Positions 1 through 5,172 of a stretch of DNA of 5,270 nt are shown here, piece after piece. Location of the stretch: positions 1 through 5,270 of the forward strand of contig JAJYUO010000089.1 in NCBI GenBank assembly GCA_021792485.1. Direction: 5' to 3'. The stretch's first letter is position 1; each line of letters starts with the position of its first letter. Under the pieces are notes generated by a model. It was not told where the DNA came from. It did no database searches and was given only the letters and a program-made list of their open reading frames with translations. The translations under genes were made by a program, and so were the position numbers. Origin of the DNA: Thermoplasmata archaeon (GTDB taxonomy: Archaea > Thermoplasmatota > Thermoplasmata > Lutacidiplasmatales > UBA184).

Positions 1-2
1 GG

Positions 3-245
3 TTCCTCCGACACGCCGAAGGACGCGTGCGCCGGCGCGAGCTGAGCGTGGGCATCTTCCGAACGGCCGGAGCGCTCGGAGCTTCCGGGTTTCCGGCGGG
101 GGCCGTGATCGGCAAGCCGGGGAACCCCGAGTTCTCCCGCCATGCGGGCCGCGCGCGCGCCGTCCCCATGGAGCCCGCGGTCACCGACGTGGGTCACTTG
201 GTTCTCGCGCTCTTCCCGGCGGACGAGACCGGCGCCTCCAAGTGA
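3..245 (+). CDS. 3' end of an unrecognised gene, 5' truncated by the window edge
   Basis: This frame is open from the left edge (first full codon at base 3) for 80 codons to a TGA at 243-245. I recognise no family. It looks coding because its base use fits the neighbours: by hand count about 86% of third codon positions are G or C, against about 57% at second positions. The C-terminal part reads like a folded protein end, with a hydrophobic stretch (VGHLVLALF) followed by a short polar tail. A GTG at 27 could be an internal start, but nothing upstream supports one. The next gene is convergent and its stop lies 29 bases away. A second plus-strand frame and a minus-strand frame are also open across much of this stretch, so the call is tentative. 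Confidence 0.45.
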   Translation, partial: FLRHAEGRVRRRELSVGIFRTAGALGASGFPAGAVIGKPGNPEFSRHAGRARAVPMEPAVTDVGHLVLALFPADETGASK

Positions 246-274
246 GACGACGCCGGTAGACCGTCGGCCCGGGG

Positions 275-841
275 TCACAAAGTTCGCGGCGTCAGCGATT
301 CGAAGTGCCGCTTCAGCGACATGTACTCGTCGAAGGAGATCTCGCGCCGAGCGCGGATGATCCCGGCCTGTCGAAGGGACTCGATCCGATACTGCCGGAT
401 CAGGGCCTCGACGCTGCGGGCCGCCTGCGGCGGCCCGGTGGAGTGTCGTTCGACGGCAGCCGCGGACCCGACCGACGGCGACGTCGAAGCGCCCGGCGTC
501 ACCGTCCCGGTCGTTTCGAGATGGGCGCGCAATCGCTCGAACTCCGTCGTCGTGAGCTCCCCGTCTTCGCGGAGCAGGTCGAGCAACTCGGGTTGACGGG
601 GTCGGTACGTCTCCACGAGTTCCTCGATCGATCGGTCCGGTCGCGATTCGCCGACGCCCAGGGCCGCGGCGGCCCGGCGGAGGCGCGCGAAGGCCTCTTG
701 GATCGCGGAGGCCGGCGGCCCGTCCGCCCCCTCATCAAACTCGAGTCGCTCGGAGAGTCGGACGATGCCTTCTCCGGCCGCTCCTCCGCGGTCGATTGCC
801 CGCTCGACCGAGATCTCGATATCACGACGACGGGCAGGCAT
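275..841 (-). CDS. small protein with two SHOCT-like helical repeats, function unknown
   Basis: The gene encodes 188 residues from the ATG at 841; a TTG two codons upstream (847) is an alternative start. The N-terminal third is charged and helical, with no signal peptide or membrane segment. Two 41-residue segments align without gaps (bases 512-634 and 296-418, residues about 70-110 and 142-182). They share 12 identical positions and about ten conservative ones, following R-S-[IV]-E-x-L-[VI]-x2-Y-R and then E-[FY]-x2-L-[RK]-x-H-[LF]-E. The second half of repeat 1 (LLREDGELTTTEFERLRAHL) resembles the SHOCT motif, a short helical module usually found at protein C-termini and thought to mediate oligomerisation or recruitment. 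A Ser/Thr/Gly/Pro/Ala linker of about 30 residues separates the repeats. I see no catalytic residues; a scaffold role is a guess. A weak A-tract at 869-873 is the only promoter-like element nearby. The gene is divergent from the HxlR gene. Confidence 0.75.
   Translation of the reverse strand: MPARRRDIEISVERAIDRGGAAGEGIVRLSERLEFDEGADGPPASAIQEAFARLRRAAAALGVGESRPDRSIEELVETYRPRQPELLDLLREDGELTTTEFERLRAHLETTGTVTPGASTSPSVGSAAAVERHSTGPPQAARSVEALIRQYRIESLRQAGIIRARREISFDEYMSLKRHFESLTPRTL
296..634 (-). repeat. protein-level tandem duplication (two 41-codon units) within the SHOCT-like gene
   Basis: Unit 1 occupies 512-634 and unit 2 occupies 296-418, joined by 93 bases encoding a low-complexity linker. 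The units match in length with no gap at protein level but are not obvious DNA repeats, so the duplication is old. Unit 1 keeps a Gly before the second helix (EDGEL); unit 2 has a positively charged RARRE there instead, so the two may bind different partners. Confidence 0.7.
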
Positions 842-929
842 GGCCAAGCGAGGGAGGTCGCGGCCCGCAAAAAGGTACGCTCGGTCGGAGAGCGCAGCGG
901 GGCCTGATTCACTATCTTAGGGAAATTCG

Positions 930-961
930 ATTACATGAGGTAATCGGCTACCATTAGGTAA
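930..961. promoter_or_regulatory. operator-like repeats upstream of the HxlR-family gene
   Basis: Two small palindromes stand side by side: ATTAC-ATGAG-GTAAT at 930-944 and TACC-ATTA-GGTA at 949-960. They also form a direct repeat, ATGAGGTAA at 935-943 and ATTAGGTAA at 953-961, matching at 8 of 9 bases and spaced 18 bases apart, under two helical turns. The second copy runs into the BRE/TATA of the HxlR gene, so a bound protein should block TFB/TBP. HxlR-family proteins bind inverted repeats as dimers and often regulate neighbouring or divergent genes, so autoregulation is the simplest reading. The binding protein is inferred. Confidence 0.5.
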
Positions 962-968
962 CTATAAG
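957..968 (+). promoter_or_regulatory. BRE/TATA promoter of the HxlR-family gene
   Basis: CTATAAG (962-968) follows a purine-containing BRE-like GGTAA (957-961). The TATA centre near 965 is 29 bases before the ATG at 994, which would give a leaderless or nearly leaderless transcript. This favours the ATG at 994 over those at 1003 and 1027. Confidence 0.6.
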
Positions 969-993
969 AACCCTTTCAACCATTTCACGTGCG

Positions 994-1482
994 ATGAGAC
1001 CCATGGAGCGCTCACGGAACCGTGGCATGGTCGCCGAAGACCCTCGTGAAGGCGAGACGTGCGACGGCCAGGGCCGCGCTCTTTGCCCGGTGCTGGCCGC
1101 CGTAGGAGTGATCGGTACCGAGTGGCGGCTCGCCATCGTCCACCGCTTGCTCGAGGGCCCCCAGCGATTCAGTGAGATCCTCAAGTCGAGCCCTCGATTG
1201 AACGCGAAGACCCTGAGCGCGACGCTCAAGTTCCTCGAGGGCCAAGGCGTGGTGCAGCGCCACGTCATCAGTACCCGTCCCTTCTCGGTAACCTACTCGC
1301 TCACGGAAATGGGGCTCAGCCTCGCCCCGGCGACCCGCGAACTGCGTCTCTGGGGCGAACGCTGGCTGGTGCCGCGCAACGCGGCGCGTACCCACGCACC
1401 CGCCTCCCGGCCTACGCCCGTCATCGAGGGCGAGCTCCCACGGATCGTCATCCCCGATACAGGAACCCACCGATCGCACTGA
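994..1482 (+). CDS. HxlR-family winged helix-turn-helix transcriptional regulator
   Basis: The gene encodes 162 residues and is a DNA-binding regulator of the HxlR type (MarR-like fold, usually a dimer). The family signature runs from about residue 31 to 121. It comprises CPVLAAVGVIGTEWRLAIVH (31-50), corresponding to the usual Cys-Pro start and GxxW helix; a recognition region (LEGPQRFSEILKSSPRLNAK, 53-72); the helix with LKFLEGQGVVQR; a wing ending VTYSLTEMGLSL; and the C-terminal helix with LRLWGERWL. Cys31 is at the conserved CP position that is redox-active in HypR-like members, and Cys23 lies eight residues earlier. The protein exceeds the usual 100-120 residues, with a charged 30-residue N-terminal extension and a Pro/Arg-rich 37-residue tail. 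The start is set by the TATA at 962-968. Repeats just upstream suggest autoregulation and possible control of the divergent SHOCT-like gene. The effector is unknown. Confidence 0.9.
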   Translation: MRPMERSRNRGMVAEDPREGETCDGQGRALCPVLAAVGVIGTEWRLAIVHRLLEGPQRFSEILKSSPRLNAKTLSATLKFLEGQGVVQRHVISTRPFSVTYSLTEMGLSLAPATRELRLWGERWLVPRNAARTHAPASRPTPVIEGELPRIVIPDTGTHRSH

Positions 1483-1486
1483 ACGA

Positions 1487-1508
1487 AACGCCCTCCGACA
1501 GGAGCGTT
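1487..1508. other. imperfect hairpin just after the HxlR-family stop
   Basis: AACG-CC-CTCC, loop GACA, GGAG-CGTT can form a stem of 4+4 pairs with a two-base bulge, starting five bases after the TGA at 1480-1482. No T-run follows, so it is at best a weak 3'-end structure. Confidence 0.3.
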
Positions 1509-1572
1509 CCATCCCCTCTTCGTCGGCGGTTGAAATACCCGGACGACCGATGGTCTCGCCGCAAACCACCCC

Positions 1573-1634
1573 GAAGGGTCGCGCAACATCGCCGCGAGGG
1601 GACGGCACCGTCCCGAGCGTGCGCGCGACCCTTC
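1573..1634. terminator. nested inverted repeat between convergent genes, possible bidirectional terminator
   Basis: A perfect 12-base inverted repeat (GAAGGGTCGCGC at 1573-1584, GCGCGACCCTTC at 1623-1634) encloses 38 bases that hold a second perfect repeat (GGGACGG 1599-1605, CCGTCCC 1608-1614). Transcripts from either strand could fold into a long stem capped by a short hairpin. The right arm includes two bases of the glycosylase stop codon. Its place between two converging genes suits a transcript boundary working in both directions. There is no T-rich tract, which archaeal termination normally uses, so RNA 3'-end protection or protein binding are alternatives. Confidence 0.45.
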
Positions 1635-2625
1635 AACCACCGGGCGTCTTCTTCGCACGGTAGTCTCGGACGAGCTTCCGCCAGAGATACAGCGTGGCGT
1701 AGCTCCCCCACCCCGGGTAGTGCTCGTCCGCCCACGCCCGCGCCGCCTCCTCCGGGGCATCGCGAGGTAGAACGCCGTAGCGCGCGAGGGCCACGCGGAG
1801 CCCGAGGTCCCCCGCGATGAACAGGTCCGTGCGACCCGTACCTCGCGCCAGAGCGTTCTCGGCAGTCCATCGCCCGATCCCCGGCTCGGCGTCGAGCCGC
1901 GCGATCGCCTCTTCCCGGCCTAGGCGCCGAAACTCCCCGGCGTCGAAGCGTCGTTCGATCTCGCCCTCCGCGAGCGAGGAGAGAGCGCGCGACTTGGCGC
2001 GGCTGAGCCCGAGGCTCCGTAGACCGGTCGGTCCGAGCCGCCGGATCTCGCGAGGCGGAGGGGCACGGGAGAGGCGGAGATCGCCGACCCTCACGTAGGC
2101 GTTCGTTGCCCGGAGGACGCGCTGCCACAACGTGTCGGCGGCCCGTACCGACAGCTGCTGTCCGACGATCGCGTGGGCCAACGACTCGTACAACGACGGA
2201 TCCCGGGGCAGCCGCAACCCGCGGAACGATCGCTCGGATCCCCGAAGCACCGCCTCGTGGCGGACCAGTCGATAGAAGGCGGAGAGGTCGTGATCGAGGC
2301 TGAACATCTCTCGGACCGCGGAACGCGACGCGCTCGAGCTGGCGCCCCGGGCCTCGATGTGCCATCGTCGGCCGTGGACCGAGACGCCGACCACCCACGG
2401 CCGATCCGCCGTGCCCCACACGCGCCAGAGCGTTCGTCCGTCTGACGACCAGCCGATCGAACGCGTGGAGTACTCGAGCTCGTCCCCGGCCCGGGGAAGT
2501 CGGACCAACGGGGGAGGTCGCACGCACGTGCGGGTGCGGTCGTCGACGCTCCCACCGCGCCCCACATGCGCCCCTACGGCCGGGATGGGCGATAACGGTG
2601 TTCCGGGCCCTACGGAGTTTCTCAT
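1633..2625 (-). CDS. AlkA-type DNA-3-methyladenine glycosylase (HhH-GPD superfamily)
   Basis: The gene encodes 330 residues of a base-excision repair glycosylase that would remove alkylated purines such as 3-methyladenine. A beta-rich AlkA_N-like region spans about 40-95 (LVRLPRAGDELEYS). The helical domain follows, with the family motif LAHAIVGQQLSVRAAD (149-164), the helix-hairpin-helix EPGIGRWTAENALA (247-260) and the loop FIAGDLGLRVAL (269-280). Asp273 lies 20 residues after Trp253, as catalytic Asp238 lies after Trp218 in E. coli AlkA. The ending GWGSYATLYLW (305-315) also matches the family. No iron-sulfur Cys cluster is visible. The first ~37 residues are an unusual Gly/Pro/Arg-rich extension; GTG codons at 2565 and 2523 could be later starts, but the TATA at 2645-2652 favours the leaderless ATG at 2625. 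The gene is divergent from, and probably shares a promoter element with, the SufR-like regulator. Confidence 0.9.
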   Translation of the reverse strand: MRNSVGPGTPLSPIPAVGAHVGRGGSVDDRTRTCVRPPPLVRLPRAGDELEYSTRSIGWSSDGRTLWRVWGTADRPWVVGVSVHGRRWHIEARGASSSASRSAVREMFSLDHDLSAFYRLVRHEAVLRGSERSFRGLRLPRDPSLYESLAHAIVGQQLSVRAADTLWQRVLRATNAYVRVGDLRLSRAPPPREIRRLGPTGLRSLGLSRAKSRALSSLAEGEIERRFDAGEFRRLGREEAIARLDAEPGIGRWTAENALARGTGRTDLFIAGDLGLRVALARYGVLPRDAPEEAARAWADEHYPGWGSYATLYLWRKLVRDYRAKKTPGG

Positions 2626-2644
2626 GTTTGTGAACGAAATGCTG

Positions 2645-2652
2645 TATAAATT
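2645..2652. promoter_or_regulatory. shared TATA element of a divergent gene pair
   Basis: TATAAATT reads as TATAAA on plus and TTTATA on minus. It is centred near 2648.5, almost exactly midway between two divergent ATG codons at 2625 (minus) and 2673 (plus), roughly 23-25 bases from each. That is the spacing expected for leaderless archaeal transcripts. No other AT-rich hexamer in the 47-base intergenic region could serve as a second TATA. Confidence 0.6.
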
Positions 2653-2672
2653 GGGGGGACGTAGCCGAGTCG

Positions 2673-3332
2673 ATGACCGCCGAAGAAGGTCGGGCGACCC
2701 ACGGTTTCGCCGGGGCGAAGCACGCGATTCTCCTTCATCTGAAACAGCACGGATCGACGAGCCTTGCCGATATCGCGCGCGCGGCCGGGGTCAGCAAGAC
2801 AGCCGCGCTCACCCACCTCGAACGGCTCGAATCCCAAGGATGGGTGGAGCGTTCGTTCCAGCGGGGCGCGGTCGGCCGACCCCCGGTGTGCTTCCGACTC
2901 TCGCCTCGGTCGACCCAACTCTTCCCCCAGGGCTATTCCGAGGTCTCCCGGGCCGCACTTGGCTTCATCGAGCGGCGCCTCGGTCGGCCCGCCGTTCTCG
3001 AGCTCCTCCAAGAGCGCGCGCACGATCTCGCCGATCGGAACCGGAGCCGAATCGGAGCCGAGCGATTGTCCGAGCGCGTCGATCGTCTCGCGACGATTCG
3101 CTCCGAGGGAGGATACATGGCCGAGGTCGGGGTGCGCCGCCGGGGAGCGGTCGAGCTCCGGGAGCACAACTGCCCTATCCTCGCGCTCGTGGGAGAGTAC
3201 CCCGAGGCGTGCGACATCGAGCGCCGTATGTTCGAGAGTCTCCTGCGGGCTCGGGTGGGCGTGAGCCACCGGGTTGTCGCCGGGGACCCGGTCTGTCGCT
3301 TCTGGATCCGGGAGCGGGAGGGCCGATGGTGA
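2673..3332 (+). CDS. SufR/COG2345-like winged-helix regulator with C-terminal Cys ligands
   Basis: The gene encodes 219 residues. An N-terminal winged helix-turn-helix of ArsR/DeoR type spans about 13-77, with the recognition helix at SLADIARAAGVSKTAALTHL (30-49) and the wing at ERSFQRGAVGRPPVCFRLS. A helical, charged middle (95-145) is followed by a ligand domain with Cys167 (HNCPI), Cys180 (YPEAC), then HR (199-200) and Cys208 (GDPVCRF). The C-x12-C spacing and the HRxxxGDPxC ending match the SufR-like group of COG2345, in which cyanobacterial SufR binds a [4Fe-4S] cluster through four Cys. The intermediate Cys of that pattern is missing, so a His or other ligand, or a different metal, would be needed. 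Iron-sulfur or redox sensing is therefore plausible but unproven. The start rests on the TATA at 2645-2652. The gene overlaps the SDR start by seven bases and heads the operon. Confidence 0.85.
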   Translation: MTAEEGRATHGFAGAKHAILLHLKQHGSTSLADIARAAGVSKTAALTHLERLESQGWVERSFQRGAVGRPPVCFRLSPRSTQLFPQGYSEVSRAALGFIERRLGRPAVLELLQERAHDLADRNRSRIGAERLSERVDRLATIRSEGGYMAEVGVRRRGAVELREHNCPILALVGEYPEACDIERRMFESLLRARVGVSHRVVAGDPVCRFWIREREGRW

Positions 3333-4051
3333 CCTCGCGTCGCGCGCTCGTTACCGGGGCGAGCCGAGGCTTGGGAGCGACGATCGCCCGGTTTTTGGCC
3401 GGCGAGGGATACGAGATCCTGATCACGGCCCGCGGCGAGGCGGAACTCACGGCAGCGGCCGATGCGCTCCGGCGGCTGGACGCCCGCGTCGTCGCCCTGG
3501 CCGGAGATGTGACCGATCCCGCTCACCGGGATCGGCTCTCCCGGGCGGTGGCCGGATGGGGCGGCCTCGACCTGCTCGTGAACAACGCGAGCGAGCTCGG
3601 CCCGTCGCCGTTGCCGGCGCTGGCCGACTACCCGCTCGCGGAGCTGCGCCGAGTGCTCGAGACGAACGTCGTCGCGCCGCTCGCACTGGTCCAGGCACTC
3701 CGGGGCGCGCTCGCGCGCGCTCGTGGGTGGGTCGTGAACGTTTCGAGCGACGCCGCGCGCGGCGGCTATCCCGGCTGGGGCGGATACGGAGCGAGCAAGG
3801 CCGCGCTCGATCTGGTGAGCCTCACCCTTGCGAACGAGCTCGCGGACGAGGGAATCTGCGTCGTGAGCGTCGATCCGGGGGACCTGAGGACGGCGATGCA
3901 CCAGGCGGCATTCCCGGGCGAAGACATCTCGGACCGTCCGCTGCCGGAGGTGACGGTGCCGTTCTGGGCCTGGCTGTTCCACCAGGAGCCGACGGCTGTG
4001 AGGGGACAGCGGCTCCAAGCGCAGGCCGAGCTCTGGGGCGTCCGGGGATGA
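3326..4051 (+). CDS. SDR-family NAD(P)-dependent oxidoreductase
   Basis: The gene encodes 241 residues of a classical short-chain dehydrogenase/reductase. The Rossmann glycine motif TGASRGLG is at 10-17, DV at 61-62 (adenine binding), NNAS at 86-89 (usual NNAG), structural Asn114 in ETNV, the catalytic Ser at 140/141 (NVSS), Tyr154 and Lys158 in YGASK, and the PG motif in DPGDLRTAM (183-191). Arg36 after the second strand (TAR) favours NADPH over NADH, by analogy with the family. The carbonyl or alcohol substrate cannot be read from the sequence. The ATG at 3326 is preceded by a purine run, GGGAGGG, at about 3316-3322, a possible ribosome binding site as expected for an internal operon gene. 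It overlaps the regulator by seven bases, and its TGA overlaps the next ATG (ATGA at 4048), so it is translationally coupled to the QueA-like gene. Confidence 0.92.
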   Translation: MVTSRRALVTGASRGLGATIARFLAGEGYEILITARGEAELTAAADALRRLDARVVALAGDVTDPAHRDRLSRAVAGWGGLDLLVNNASELGPSPLPALADYPLAELRRVLETNVVAPLALVQALRGALARARGWVVNVSSDAARGGYPGWGGYGASKAALDLVSLTLANELADEGICVVSVDPGDLRTAMHQAAFPGEDISDRPLPEVTVPFWAWLFHQEPTAVRGQRLQAQAELWGVRG

Positions 4052-5124
4052 AGCGCGAGGAACTCCTCTTCGACCGCCCGAGCGCGCTCGACGCTACCCG
4101 CCCGCCCGAGGATCGCGGACTCGCGCGCGACGAGGTCGCGATGCTCGTCAGCGACGCGCGCGGGGATCGCGACGCCCGGTTCCGGGACCTGCCGTCGCTC
4201 CTCGCGGCGGGCGATCTCCTGGTCGTCAACGCGAGCGCAACGGTTCCCGCGTCGCTGCCGGCCCACGGCGAGGCCGGTCCGTTCCGCGTCCACCTATCGA
4301 CCCGGTACTCGAAGCGGCTCTGGCTCGCCGAGCCCCGGTGGTCGGATGCCCGCCCGGGTCCGCTCCCCCTCGCCGCCGGCGCTACGTTCGACCTGGCCGG
4401 GGTTCCGACGAGGGTCGTCGCCGAGTACCCGGGGATCCCGCGCCTTTGGTTCCTCGCACCGAGCCGACCGATCGAGCGGGCGATGGCGGCGACGGGCCGC
4501 CCAATCCGATACGGCTACCTCGACCGCGATTATCCGCTCGAACGCTACCAGACCGTCTTCGCCCAAGTCCCGGGGAGCGCGGAGATGCCGAGCGCCGGGC
4601 GCCCGTTCAGCGCGACGGTCCTCGATGCGCTCGCCGCCCGGGGGGTCCATTGGGCGCCGATCGTTCTGCACACGGGCGTCTCGAGCCTCGAGCTCACGAC
4701 CCCGACGGTCGAGGAGGCCGTGCTGTACCCCGAACCGTTCCACGTCCCCGAGAGAACGGTCCGGGCGATCGAGGCGACGCACGCGCGCGGCGGACGCGTC
4801 ATCGCGGTGGGAACGACGGTCGTACGGGCGCTCGAGTCCGCGTGGGACGGGCACCGGCTGGTCTCTCGCCGGGGATTCACGCGGGTCTACGTGCGGCCCG
4901 GACGACCGCCCCGGTCGTTCGACGGGTTGCTGACCGGGTTCCACGATTCGGCGACCACGCACCTCGCGCTCCTCTACGCCGTGGCCGGCGCGGATGTCGT
5001 GCGTCGGGCCTATCGCACCGCCGTCGACCGGGGGTACCGCTGGCACGAGTTCGGCGATGTCCACCTCTTCCTGCCCCGCGACCGGGTTGGTTCGACCGCT
5101 TCCTGTTCCCGCACCGCTTCGTGA
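4048..5124 (+). CDS. divergent QueA-like protein (COG0809, SAM:tRNA ribosyltransferase-isomerase family)
   Basis: The gene encodes 358 residues; QueA proteins are usually about 340-350. Canonical QueA transfers a ribosyl group from S-adenosylmethionine to preQ1 in tRNA to form epoxyqueuosine. Family blocks appear in order: FRDLPSLLAAGDLLVVN (45-61), YQTVFAQVPGSAE (167-179), RVIAVGTTVVRALES (250-264), FDGLLTGFHDS (291-301) and YRWHEFGDVHLFL (330-342). Key signatures differ from canonical QueA: MPSAGRPF (180-187) where QueA has PTAGLHF, HTGVSSLE (208-215) for HVGLGTF, and NASATVPASL (61-70) for NDTRVIPARL. From memory this variant set resembles a QueA-like subfamily in actinobacteria, so the substrate may not be preQ1-tRNA. 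The conserved region ends near residue 343; the last 15 residues look like an unrelated tail. The ATGA overlap with the SDR implies co-translation. Archaea are not known to make queuosine, so transfer and a new role are both plausible. Confidence 0.85.
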   Translation: MKREELLFDRPSALDATRPPEDRGLARDEVAMLVSDARGDRDARFRDLPSLLAAGDLLVVNASATVPASLPAHGEAGPFRVHLSTRYSKRLWLAEPRWSDARPGPLPLAAGATFDLAGVPTRVVAEYPGIPRLWFLAPSRPIERAMAATGRPIRYGYLDRDYPLERYQTVFAQVPGSAEMPSAGRPFSATVLDALAARGVHWAPIVLHTGVSSLELTTPTVEEAVLYPEPFHVPERTVRAIEATHARGGRVIAVGTTVVRALESAWDGHRLVSRRGFTRVYVRPGRPPRSFDGLLTGFHDSATTHLALLYAVAGADVVRRAYRTAVDRGYRWHEFGDVHLFLPRDRVGSTASCSRTAS

Positions 5125-5138
5125 TCGCGCGCCGGTGA

Positions 5139-5167
5139 GGCGGGCGTCTCCGCCGCGACGATTTATT
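5139..5167 (+). terminator. weak terminator-like hairpin after the operon
   Basis: GGCGG (5139-5143), a six-base loop and CCGCC (5150-5154) form a short GC stem 15 bases after the QueA-like stop. An AT-rich tract, ATTTATT, follows at 5161-5167. The gap between stem and tract makes it a poor intrinsic terminator, but it is the only candidate. The tract could instead be a TATA-like element for a gene beyond the edge. Confidence 0.3.
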
Positions 5168-5172
5168 GTAGG

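Noticed and set aside
305..907. Plus-strand 200-codon open frame opposite the SHOCT-like gene
   Set aside because: It is Arg/Gly/Asp-rich without motifs, whereas the minus strand encodes an internal protein repeat and host-like third-position bias. Only one strand needs to be coding.
1448..2527. Long minus-strand open frame overlapping the glycosylase
   Set aside because: It is a shadow of the glycosylase in another minus-strand frame, Arg-rich and without family motifs, while the glycosylase frame carries the HhH and catalytic Asp motifs.
2610..2664. CTACG ... CGTAG inverted repeat flanking the shared TATA
   Set aside because: Five-base arms 45 bases apart are expected by chance, and the arms lie within or next to the coding starts.
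2357..3325. Long plus-strand open frame running in phase into the SDR gene, suggesting a larger fusion protein
   Set aside because: The upstream part is antisense to the glycosylase and then out of frame with the clear wHTH gene. Its Arg/Pro/Ser-rich composition is typical of a GC-rich shadow frame, while the SDR start at 3326 begins exactly at the expected family N-terminus.
2933..4018. 361-codon minus-strand open frame opposite the regulator and SDR genes
   Set aside because: The plus strand carries complete wHTH, Cys-ligand and SDR catalytic motifs here. The antisense frame is low-complexity Arg/Ser/Pro and is explained by GC-rich codon use.
5054..5138. Alternative-frame ending of the QueA-like gene (FDRFLFPHRFVIARR) that looks like a real C-terminus, hinting at a frameshift
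   Set aside because: The in-frame product already covers the whole conserved family region to the FGDVHLFL block. QueA-like proteins normally end near there, so no frameshift is needed, although a late sequencing indel cannot be excluded.
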